DNA of 64,000 nt from Microstegium vimineum (taxonomy: Eukaryota; Streptophyta; Magnoliopsida; Poales; Poaceae), in NCBI GenBank assembly GCA_022036555.1, contig CM039126.1:29783925-29847924 (forward strand). Reading direction: 5' to 3'. The position numbers and the translations under genes were made by a program. Shown piece after piece: positions 49,350 through 58,886 of this stretch; position 1 is the first letter of the stretch, and each line of letters begins with the position of its first letter. The notes beneath the pieces were generated by a model. It had not been told where the DNA came from. It searched no databases and was given only the letters and a program-made list of their open reading frames with translations.

Positions 49350-51539
49350 TTAAGCTTGTTGTTTGGGAACCCACACTTGGCGAGGTCCCATAGCCTTGTC
49401 CACCAACTCCTTAGCAACCCATAGCACTTTGGGCTTGTTCTTCATCTTTGGACCGAGAAAAACAACTTGAGGTCTACCCTTGGAGTCCTTGTTAATGATG
49501 AAGTGTGCATCATGAGAGAAAGGCCTTATGTGCTTGGGCAAGGTCTTGGGAGGTGGAGTCTTGCATTGGGATTGAAGATGACCCTCTTGACCACATCCAA
49601 AGCACTTCTTGGGTTTGGGCTTTGGTGTGTCATAGTTGCTTCTCATAGCCTTGTTCTTGTAATAGTTCTTGGCTTCTATCTTGACCTTGGCCTTCATGAT
49701 TTGGTTCTCCTTGAACCCAATGCCGGTCTTGTCGGTCTTCATGATAGTGTTCATCAAGAGCTCACTTTGAAGGTTGTGGCCCTTGGTGAACTTCTCCAAT
49801 CCACTTGTAAGCTTGATCTTCTCAACCTTGAGCTTTGCATTTTCCTCTTTGAGAGACTTGATCAAGGTCATTGCATCTTTGTCATCTTGTTTGGGCGACT
49901 TGATAGTGAGTGGCTTGCTTGCCTTGAGGTTGATTAGCTCTTCCTTGAGCTTGGAGTTTTCTTGCCTCATCTTCACATAGTCATCATGCTTGTCGGCCTC
50001 AACTACCTTCTTGCCCTTGCACTTTGCATTTTGCTCACTAGCAACTTCATCAAGCAAGTCCTCACAAGAAGTAGCTATATCACACTTAACAACCGGGTTA
50101 ATAGCAACATGTGTAGCAAGATCATTTGAAAGCAATTCATTAGCTATCACAAGTGTGCCATGTTCATTTTTAACCTGGTTGTAGTCATCTTTTAGCAAGT
50201 TGTATCTTGATTGGAGCTCTTGTGTTGACCTCTCAAGCTTATCATGTTTCTCATTTGCTTGCTTGAGTGAGGCTTTGAGCTCCCTAGTGCTAGATGAGAG
50301 AGATTTATTCTCAAGCTTCAATTCATCATTAGCACTAGTCAAGTCATCAAGCTTAGCATGCAAGTTACCATTTGCTTTCTCTAGTGATTCACTTTTGCCT
50401 TTATACTTCCTAATGAGCTTAGTGTATTTATTGCAAATTTCAATTAGCTCATCATAGGAAGGTGCCTCAAACTCATCATCACTAGAGCTAGCCTCATCAT
50501 CACTATCCTCTTTTTGTACCTTTTTGTCACCTTTAGCCATGAGGCATAGGTGTGTAGAGGATGAGCCCGGAGATGACGGAGGGGGTGGCGGTGGAGTAGA
50601 TGAACCAATCACCAAAGCCGCCACCTTTTCTTCTTCACTTTCATCTCCGGATGAGTCACTTGAGTCTTCAATGTCGGTGAGCCAATCACCAACAATGTAG
50701 GCTTTGCCATTCTTCTTCTTCTTGTGGAAGTTGAAGTTCTTTTTCTTCTTGAATGGCTTGTCATCCTTCTTCTCCTCATCACTTGACTCAACCTTGTTGC
50801 CTTTGTTGTACTTGAACATGTTGTTAGTTTTCTTGTTCTTGTACTTGTCTTTCTTTTCTTCGGGACAAGCATGAGCCAAGTGTCCAAGTTTGCCACAATT
50901 GTAGCAATCCATCTTGGAGAGGGGCTTTCTTGAAGAGCTTGTGAAGAATTTCTTCTTCTTTGAGTCAAACTTGACTCCATTCTTGCTTAGCTTCTTCAAC
51001 ATCTTGGTTGTTTTCTTCACCATGAGAGCGAGATCATCATCATCATCATCATCGCTTGTGCTCTCATATATGGCTTGCATCTTGTGCTTCTCTGACGAGG
51101 ATGCCTTGAGAGCCAAGTCCTTCTTTTCCTCCTTCTCTTTTTCTTTCTTCTTGGAGGAGGAAGATGAGCCACCATCACCAATCTTCATGTACATCTCATG
51201 GGCATTGATCTTGCCCAAAATTTGTGTTGGTGTAGCGGCGGAGAGATCTCCTTGGTGAAGCACCGTGACGATGTGGCCATACTTCTCAATGGGCAAAACA
51301 CAAAGAATATTGCGTACCACATCGGCCGGTTCCATTTGGTTGAGACCAAGCCCATTCAATTCCTCTACAATAATATTGAGTCGTGAGTACATTTCATTTG
51401 CATTTTCATTTGCATGCATAGAGAAAGAATTTAGCTTAGCCATAACCAAGTGATAGCGTTCTTCACGCTCACTCTTTGTGCCTTCGTGAAGTGCACAAAT
51501 AGTGGTCCACAATTCAAATGCATCTTTGGCATTACACAC
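49350..51539 (-). CDS. Nested Sirevirus gag (main part)
   Basis: 730-codon frame carrying the capsid-like region (YHLVMAKLNSFSMHANENAN, VVRNILCVLPIEKYGHIVTV), a Lys-rich segment, a first CCHC zinc knuckle CYNCGKLGHLAHAC (about residues 211-225), a long acidic and coiled-coil segment (LKLENKSLSSSTRELKASLK), and a second knuckle CFGCGQEGHLQSQC (about 646-660). The oversized gag with a coiled coil is typical of Sireviruses, whose gag is known to bind dynein LC8-like proteins. The true start is the ATG at 51757, out of frame with this segment. Confidence 0.88.
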   Translation of the reverse strand: MCNAKDAFELWTTICALHEGTKSEREERYHLVMAKLNSFSMHANENANEMYSRLNIIVEELNGLGLNQMEPADVVRNILCVLPIEKYGHIVTVLHQGDLSAATPTQILGKINAHEMYMKIGDGGSSSSSKKKEKEKEEKKDLALKASSSEKHKMQAIYESTSDDDDDDDLALMVKKTTKMLKKLSKNGVKFDSKKKKFFTSSSRKPLSKMDCYNCGKLGHLAHACPEEKKDKYKNKKTNNMFKYNKGNKVESSDEEKKDDKPFKKKKNFNFHKKKKNGKAYIVGDWLTDIEDSSDSSGDESEEEKVAALVIGSSTPPPPPPSSPGSSSTHLCLMAKGDKKVQKEDSDDEASSSDDEFEAPSYDELIEICNKYTKLIRKYKGKSESLEKANGNLHAKLDDLTSANDELKLENKSLSSSTRELKASLKQANEKHDKLERSTQELQSRYNLLKDDYNQVKNEHGTLVIANELLSNDLATHVAINPVVKCDIATSCEDLLDEVASEQNAKCKGKKVVEADKHDDYVKMRQENSKLKEELINLKASKPLTIKSPKQDDKDAMTLIKSLKEENAKLKVEKIKLTSGLEKFTKGHNLQSELLMNTIMKTDKTGIGFKENQIMKAKVKIEAKNYYKNKAMRSNYDTPKPKPKKCFGCGQEGHLQSQCKTPPPKTLPKHIRPFSHDAHFIINKDSKGRPQVVFLGPKMKNKPKVLWVAKELVDKAMGPRQVWVPKQQA

Positions 51540-51757
51540 TCGGTTGAAGACATCCTTGCTAATGCCACGAAAGAGTATGTTCTTTGCCTTGGCATTGTGC
51601 TTTTCAAAGTTGAGGTCCTCCGCGAAAGAGATCCTCCCTTTGTGGCGGCTTTGAGCACGCCCACGTCAACGGCCTCTAGATAGGCCTCCATACGAACTTT
51701 CCAATAAGGAAAGTCGTCTCCATCGAACATGGGAGGTGGTCCATCCCTATGGGACAT
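51540..51757 (-). pseudogene. Gag N terminus of the nested Sirevirus, frame-shifted
   Basis: ATG at 51757 starts MSHRDGPPPMFDGDDFPYWK and reads VRMEAYLEAVDVGVLKAA. A single-base loss around 51628-51641 puts the rest of gag in another frame (compare the outer element, which stays open there). The initiation region sits about 50 bases after the primer-binding site. Confidence 0.85.
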
Positions 51758-51790
51758 CTTGCTCCAGGCGGTGAAGCCTAATTTGGAGCA

Positions 51791-51809
51791 ACCTCGCTCC
51801 GATACCAAT
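51791..51809 (-). promoter_or_regulatory. Primer-binding site of the nested Sirevirus
   Basis: Minus strand ATTGGTATCGGAGCGAGGT directly follows the 5' LTR; one mismatch to the initiator tRNA-Met complement TGGTATCAGAGC. Confidence 0.9.
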
Positions 51810-53425
51810 TGAAAGGATCAAGATGCCCAAGAGGGGGGGTGAATTGGGCTCTTTTTAATTTCTAAACAAGAATTAAACCTATAAAGAGCCAATTAACCCC
51901 CTAGTGCCTACCGCTTGTGTGTCCTAGCTAGAAAGCGGTAACAAAGCAAAGGAAAGCGAAAACTTCCTACACAATTCTAGTATGAATTGAAAGACAAGTG
52001 CGGAAAGTAATGCGGTAATAAAGAGCTAGGGAAAGAGATGCTTGACACGGCGATATTTTGCCGAGGTATCGAGGAGTCGACACTCCTCCCTAGTCTTCGT
52101 TGGAGCACCTCGCAAGGTATAGCTCCCCCTCAATCCCGCGCAAGGGATGAGTGCTCTCTACGGGCTGATTCTTCGCCACTCCGGCTCGGTGAATCGCCCA
52201 CAACCGATCACACACGTCGATGGAGAAGGGCCGCCGACAATCTTCCGGCGATCACCTTCCTCCGAACACCACCGGACCGTCTAGGTGATGTCAATCACCA
52301 AGAGTAACAAGCCTCGATCTTCGCTTGACTCACTCAAGCTTCACAACTAGAGGATGCACACTTGAACTCTTGGATGAACTAGAGAGAGGATGGATGGATT
52401 TGCGAATCACTCTCTCTCTAGGGCTCTTGCTCTCTTCACAACCTTCTCAACGAACTCAGCAACTCAAAATGAGCAAAGGCCAGGCGGGAGAGAAGTGGGA
52501 GGGGCTATAAATAGACCCTCTGAAAACTGCCTCGGGCTGGCATTTTAAGTTGGCGACGGACGCTCCGTCGACTAGGCGACGGACGGTCCGTCGCATGCCC
52601 AACGGCTAGTTTCTGTTCATAATTGAGGCGACGGACGCTCCGACGCCTAGGCGACGGACGGTCCGACGCCTCTGTCTAACGGCTAGTTCTGACACAGTGT
52701 TCCCAGCGACGGACGCTACGTCACTGGGCGACGGACGCTCAGCCACAGCGTCCGACGCTAAATTTTGGCTAGGGTTTGAAATTACCCTCTCTGGAAGGTC
52801 GACGGACGCTCTCCGCAGCGTCCGACGCCTGGCCGACGGACAGCGTCCGACGCATCCTAAAAATCTTAGCCAGAAAACAACCTCTCTGGAAGGCCGACGG
52901 ACGCTGTGGACTCAACCACCCAGCGTCCGGCGCCTTTGTCCGACGCGTCGGACAGCGTCCGGCGCCCCTGCCAGGAGCGTCCGTCGCCCAAAAAATGATT
53001 TTGACAACTCCGTGTTTCGTCGCGATGAAAATGGAAGTTGTTCTAGGCTATCTTACGGTCACCATAGGCTTGCTTAGAGCTAAGGAAATCAAGTGTGCAC
53101 CACACCTAAACATGAAGCTTTCCTAAGTCAAGCTACTAGTCTCAACCCCTCTTAATAGTACAGTCAAAGGTAAAAAGAGAAGCCCTATCTAATTTCAAGT
53201 GCCCTTCATCTCCTTATGGCACTTAGCCTATCATTGTAGGGTCTTCATCATGTCTCCTTAACAACCGAAACGATATCCATCTTGGGGGCTAAGTGATGAC
53301 CTTTAGAGCCCATTTTCCTTGATCACCATGGCTAGGCTACGCATAGCCTCTGCAAAACACACGTTAGCCATAATAATCTCTAATTGTCGTTAATCACCGA
53401 AACCAACCAGGGCCATGATTCTTCA
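51810..53425 (-). repeat. 5' LTR of the nested Sirevirus
   Basis: 1,616 bp, TG...CA in both readings, with the palindrome array at 52553-52990 and a TATAAATAG region at about 52507. Differs from the 3' LTR at about 20 positions by eye. Confidence 0.93.
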
Positions 53426-53430
53426 CCCCC

Positions 53431-55053
53431 CATGTTTGATGGGGATGAGTTTCCTTATTAGAAGGTCCAGATGGAGGCATATCTTGAGGCCGTCGATGTC
53501 GGTGTTCATAAAGCCGCCATTCATGGTGGTTCAGTGTTCGCCAAAGATCCTTACTTTGAGAAGAACAATGCCAAGGCAAAAAATATCCTCTTCCGTGGCA
53601 TTTGTAAGGATGTGTTCAACCGTGTGCAGAATTACAAAACCGCACATGAAGTTTGGACCGACATTTGTGCTCTTCACGAGGGTACAAAATGTGAAAGAGA
53701 GGAGCGTTATCACTTAATCATTGCTAAGATGAACTCCTTTGCTATGCTTCCTCATGAATGTGCTAATGAGATGTATTCCCGATTGAATGTTCTTGTAGAG
53801 GAGTTGAATGGCCTTGGACTTACTCAAATGTCCCCGTCCGATGTGGTGCACAAGATTCTTTGTGTCTTGCCAATTGACAAGTATGGCAACATCGTCACGG
53901 TTCTTCACCAAGGCGACCTCTCCACATCAACTCCTACTCAAGTGTTAGGGAAGATCAACGCACATGAGATGTACATGAAGATCAGTGATGGTTCATCTTC
54001 CTCCACCAAGAAGAAAGAGAAGGAGAAGGACTTGGCTCTCAAAGCTTCCACCAAGGAGAAATGCAAATTGCAAGTGGTGGTTGAGAGCTCAAGTGATGAT
54101 GAAGATGAAGACAACATCGCTCTCATGGTGAAGAAGACCACCAAGATGTTGAAAAAGCTAAACAAGAATGGAGTCAAGTTTGACTCTAAGAAGAAGAAAT
54201 TCTTCACAAGCTTTTCAAGAAAGCCACTCTCCCAAATGGATTTTTACAATTGTGGGAAGCTTGGCCACTTAGCTCATCATTGCCCCAAAGAGAAGCAAGA
54301 CAAGTACAAGAACAAGAAGTTCAAGAACAACAAGGGAAACAATGATGACTCAATTGATGAAGAAAAGAAGAATGACAAGCCATTCAAGAAGAAGAATAAC
54401 TTCAACTTTCATAAGAAGAAGATGGATGGCAAAGCTTATATTGTTGGTGATTGGCTCACCGACATTGAAGATACAAGTGACTCCTCTGATGATGAGAGTG
54501 AAGATGAGAAGGTGGCTGCTTTGGTGATTGGTTCCTCTACTCCACCGCCACCTCCTCTACCATCATCAGCCTCATCCTCTACACACCTATGCCTCATGGC
54601 TAAAGGTGAGAAGAAGGTACAAAAGAGGATGATGATGATAGTGGCTCAAGTGATAGTGATGATGAGTTTGAGGCACCATCTTATGATGAATTGATAAAAA
54701 TTGTCAACAAATACTCTAGAATCATAAGAAGGTCCAAAACTAAAAATGCATTACTAGAGGAAGTCAAAGAAAACTTGCTTGCCAAGCTTGATGCCTTAAC
54801 TAGTGCTAATGATGAACTTAAACTTGAGAACAAAACTCTCTCATCTGGCACCAAGGAGCTCAAAGCCTCACTCAAGAAACTAAGTGAGAAACATGATAAG
54901 CTTGAGAGGTCATCCCAAGAGCTCCAAACATGGTATAACTTGCTAAAAGATGACTACACCAATGTCAAGCTTGAGCACGACAATCTTGTGGTTGCAAATG
55001 AATTGCTTACTAATGATCTTGCCACACATGTTGCTATTAACCTGGTTGTTGAG
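53431..55053 (+). pseudogene. Outer Sirevirus gag, remainder
   Basis: Resumes the frame started at 39618 (MFDGDEFPY), then a nonsense TAG at 53459-53461 where the nested relative has Trp. The capsid-like region and Lys-rich region follow to about 54600. The first zinc knuckle has lost its first Cys (FYNCGKLGHLAHHC). A frameshift near 54620 separates the coiled-coil part (54691-55053: ELKLENKTLSSGTKELKASL, ATHVAINLVV). Homology stops at about 55053, where unrelated repeat sequence starts, so pol is missing. Confidence 0.88.
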
Positions 55054-55646
55054 GCAGTAGATCCAAGATCCTATAATCTAATCCCTTGGTTGCGGTTGTC
55101 ACATGTTGCGGGTTCGAGACATATGTTTGGTCATTAGATTGGTTTGAGAGTGGTTGGATCTAGTTCAACATATGTGGTATGGCTACATCTACTAGACCCC
55201 ACTACTACATGTGTTGGGTTATGTCTGTCCTATCTTAGATCCATCCGAGGCTAAGCGTATGGATCTTGTTCAAGTCTCATGGTTCCCACATCGGCTAACA
55301 TAGCCGATCTGGTTGTGCTTCATTCAAACGATGCATGTACTTTGTTGTCTTAATCTATTAGATCTATTAAATGTACTGGACGTGGCTTGGCTTGTTTACT
55401 TTTATGGCTGCATGGAAACACCACAATGCTAGTAAATGGGTTAGGTTATCGGGTTAATTGGCATCATGGCTGCATGGGAACACACCTCTGTTGATGGTTA
55501 ATCTTTATCTGATATGATTGGTAGATCTAATGGTTTGGGTCGATACTGCTACATGTATTGCATCCTTACTTTACTATTGTCATATGATCGGCTAATTGTA
55601 CACCTTATATGTAATATCCTATGGTAGACGTTTATACGTTATTGGT
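55054..55646. other. Repeat sequence, probably a gypsy LTR fragment
   Basis: Non-coding text containing 'cggctaacatagccgat' and two 'atggctgcatgg(g/a)aacac' units. It runs without break into the left arm of the palindrome. At about 55767-55787 that arm has 'caattgtag' followed by GTCAAATTGACTAGCACGCC, reminiscent of the LTR end and primer site of certain grass gypsy elements. Confidence 0.4.
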
Positions 55647-56159
55647 GTTGACTCTTTAGTCAATATCCTTCATTCATTCGGCTATGTGAGAGCCGCACAT
55701 TCATGGAACTGTCTAGCAACAACCGGCAGATTCCATAATTTGATATTTCACTTTCTTGTCAATTGTAGGTCAAATTGACTAGCACGCCTGAGATCAATCC
55801 CCGAAGTGGCCTAAGCCGCTTAAGAGGTTTAGGAGATCAAGCTCTGCTGTTGCACGGTCTCCGCAGGCCTTGCGCGGTGCTGACGCCAGAGACCCCATTT
55901 ATGAGTGTGGGGTCTTTTGGCGTCAGCACCGCGCAAGGCCTACAGAGACTGTGCAACAGCAGAGCTTGATCTTCTAAACCTCTAAAGTGGCTTAGGCCAC
56001 TTCGGGGATTGATCTCAGGCGTACCAGTCAATTTGACTTGCAATTGACAAGGAAGTGAAATATGAAATTATGGAACTTGCTGGTTGTTGCCAGATGGTTC
56101 CATGAATGTGCGTCTCTCACATAGCCGAATGAGTGAAGGATATTGACTAAAGAGTCAAC
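55647..56159. repeat. 513-bp near-perfect palindrome (inverted duplication)
   Basis: The left arm starts GTTGACTCTTTAGTCAATATCC and the right arm ends with the inverse. The arms meet at GACCCCATTTATGAGTGTGGGGTC near 55903. Arms of about 250 bases differ at scattered positions, and the spacer is about 10 bases. Transcribed, it would form a long hairpin. It ends three bases before the LTR of the next gypsy element. Confidence 0.9.
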
Positions 56160-56162
56160 TCT

Positions 56163-57516
56163 TGTCGGGTATGAAGGTAAGGGGTACCCTAAACCCTTCG
56201 TTAAATTAACGCTAAACATAGCAACCATTTTTAAGACATGAACCAACCCACTACTCAAGTTAGTAAGGAAAGGCCCATCACGTGAAGGCCCCCTGCACCG
56301 GTTACAGCAGTGAGTCATGGGTTGGCCCACCTCGACGCCGAATGACGGACAAGGGGTCGAATGAACGACCCCCCGGCCTCCGCCTCGACATCGAGTGACG
56401 GACCGAGGGTCGAACGAACGACCCCTCAGCCTCCACCTCGACATCAAATGACGGACCGAGGGTCGAACGAACGACCCCCCGGCTCCTACCTCGACACCGG
56501 GTGACGGACGAGGGGTCGAACGAACAACCCCTCGACCTCTACCTCGATCTCTCTGACCCCGTCTCTGCTCCGACGCTACCACGACAATGAGCGACGAACC
56601 AAGGGTCAAACGAACGACCCCTGCATGGGAGGCTCGACCAGCCCAACTGCTCCCGGCATGGGTTAAAGTGAAACCACCTAACAACATGGGCGCCCGCGTC
56701 CGCTGTCAAATCCGCCAACTCTCTGTCAAGTCCCGAATTCTGTCAACTGTGCCGCCACTGTCGCCACGACATGAGTACAGACTCCAGCAGCACCCCTCGG
56801 AACATGAACAGTACGACCCTCAACGACAACTTCGGGATATGGCAGAGCCACGTAGGGCTCGACCCCCCCCCTCGACCGAGGGGCTCGACCCCTCCCTCCG
56901 AAAACTCCAGTATGGGGCCCGTCCCATCCTCCCCGTCTTGCATCAGCTGTGGGATTCGTGCCCGTCTGCGGAAGCTGTGCCGCGACGTGCCGCGGCGACT
57001 TCCACTGCCACCACGACCTGGAGCGCCAAAAGGACGGGAAGGCCATACCTCCACAGTGCTCGACGTCGGCACTATGCCCTGGATACGTCGCCCATACTGC
57101 GACAGTTAGGATCCTGTACCCTCGGACCTCCCCTTGGTCTATAAAAGGGGACGCCGAGGTAGAAGAGAGAGGGCTCTGAGTTTCCAGACGACTTCGCATT
57201 CGGATTTCAGCCCCGATCATCACACCCCGCTGCTTGAGCGACCCCTCGAGCATTCAACCCGCAGCCTAGGGCAGCACTGCTAGCCTTGGGCCGCAGCTCA
57301 CTCTGAGCAAACCCGTGTAACACAGCTTGTACCCCCCTGTATGAGCACGTTTGGGTGCGAGATAATACAAGTCATCCTCCCCCGCTGGACGTAGGGCCTT
57401 CTTTGCCCGAACCAGGATAAACCTTGTGTCCATCTTGCATCACGTCTGAGAGAGGGAGCACGCGATATACAAATTTACTAGTTGGTGGTCTTGACCCCCG
57501 GGTCATAACACCGACA
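56163..57516 (+). repeat. 5' LTR of the gypsy element
   Basis: 1,354 bp, TGTCGG...CCGACA. Tandem-like 'tcgaacgaacgacccc' units occur at 56358-56620; a TATA box TATAAAAG is at 57140-57147. Confidence 0.88.
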
Positions 57517-57517
57517 G

Positions 57518-57536
57518 TTGGCGCGCCAGGTAGGGG
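57518..57536 (+). promoter_or_regulatory. Primer-binding site of the gypsy element
   Basis: TTGGCGCGCCAGGTAGGGG follows the LTR after one base. The tRNA was not assigned. Confidence 0.8.
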
Positions 57537-57572
57537 GAATTGCGTGTCGATCAACTCCGAACTACTCTCTCA

Positions 57573-58886
57573 GATGGATTCCACCATCCCACCGTTTCCA
57601 TTCACCACCGTCGTCTGGTTCGGCAGTCTAGGGTTCGTATCCACGGGCCAGGGTCACTTCATAGTCTTTCCCTTCGCTCGTGGCCTGGACGTCAGTAGCT
57701 CTGGTACGCCGGGGCCAGCAAGGATCAGGCGACGGTCCCTCCGCTTGCGCCTCTGGCCTGCGATCAGGAGGAGGCGTGAGCAACTCTGACGCGCTCGTCG
57801 TCGTGCAGATTCCGAGACGCCGGATGCCATTTCCCCAGTCCCGGCTGGCGACACAGTCCCCCTCCGCAGGGGCCTGTTTGACTCATGCTTGTGGGCCGAG
57901 GGCGGGCGCCCCTGTGAGCGGGACTTTGGCTCTGCCATATCGTCGTCCCCGGAGGCTCCCGTGGCTTCTCCGACACACTCGACCCCGTCACCACCGTGCG
58001 ACCCGTTCCCATACGGGCTCCACAACAGCGTAAGACTCTGTTCTGCCCTCGCAGGGTTGCAGATACGGACACGTGGCGGGTCTCCAGGGACACCGTCACA
58101 TGTGACGATCAACCCCGTCACCACCTCTTCGCCGGGCGAGTCGAGACTACCCAGGACATGGGGCACGTTACGGCGACGCCTGGCGGAGGAGCGCAGGGGG
58201 TCCTTCCCCCACTTCTACCATGCCGACCCCGACTCGGACTCTCCCGACGAAAGTTACGACTCCACCCGGGAATGCTTCCACCTCGACGAGCAGGCCGACC
58301 CCCAGGACGACGTCGACGACACCGCGGCCACAGAAGAAGGAGGAGGGGGCAACGCAACACCAGCACGAGATGCTAACCCCCCGAGTCCTGATAGAGCCGA
58401 TCCACCCCCAGACGTCCAGATCACGCAAGTCCGAGAGCTTCTCAGCAAGCTCGAGGAGGAGCTCCTGTGACTCTAGCAACTCGAACACGCCTTCGAGTGG
58501 GATTGAGGGCGCCCACAGGGTGGAGGAGCTCGCGAGCGGGCCCGAGAAGTCCACCGACAGATCGTCGAGGAAGGGGCCATCGAACCCCGAGTCTTCAACC
58601 GCGCCAGCCAGAATGTCGTAGCAGCCACAATGCTGCTCCGTGACATGCCGACGCCATCGACCCCCCAAGCACGACGTATCAGGGACGAGATCCAAGGGCT
58701 TCTCCAAACTGCGGCCGTGTAGTAGGCGGAGAGCTCGGCCTCGAGGCGTCGAGGGGCTGCCTCCGAGTGACAGGGAGCGCCCCCCCGGCAAAATTGAGAG
58801 GTATCCGTCCACCAGAATAAGGCGCCCAGGGCCAAGTCAAGCGACGACCGGTTCAGGAACGCCTCGTCGACGATCGACCCCCTCGG
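57573..58886 (+). pseudogene. Gypsy gag N-terminal region, degraded
   Basis: Pieces of gag in changing frames: GTLRRRLAEERRGSFPHFYH and VQITQVRELLSKLEEELL, then after a stop at 58468-58470 RQIVEEGAIEPRVFNRASQN and LLRDMPTPSTPQARRI, then stops near 58722. This matches the layout of Tat-like gag N termini. Confidence 0.7.

Larger units (their letters stand above)
39644..53425 (-). mobile_element. Young nested Sirevirus (Ty1/copia, Maximus/SIRE-like) with env-like ORF
   Basis: A complete 13.8-kb element on the minus strand: 5' LTR 51810-53425, primer-binding site, gag, protease, integrase, RT, RNase H, a 1.65-kb spacer, env-like ORF, polypurine tract, 3' LTR 39644-41262. TSD CCCCC at 39639-39643 and 53426-53430. 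A very long gag with two zinc knuckles and coiled coil, plus an ORF downstream of pol, are Sirevirus hallmarks. By eye the LTRs differ at about 20 positions over 1.6 kb plus a 4-bp indel, so insertion is recent. It is nevertheless disabled by frameshifts in gag and pol. Confidence 0.93.
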
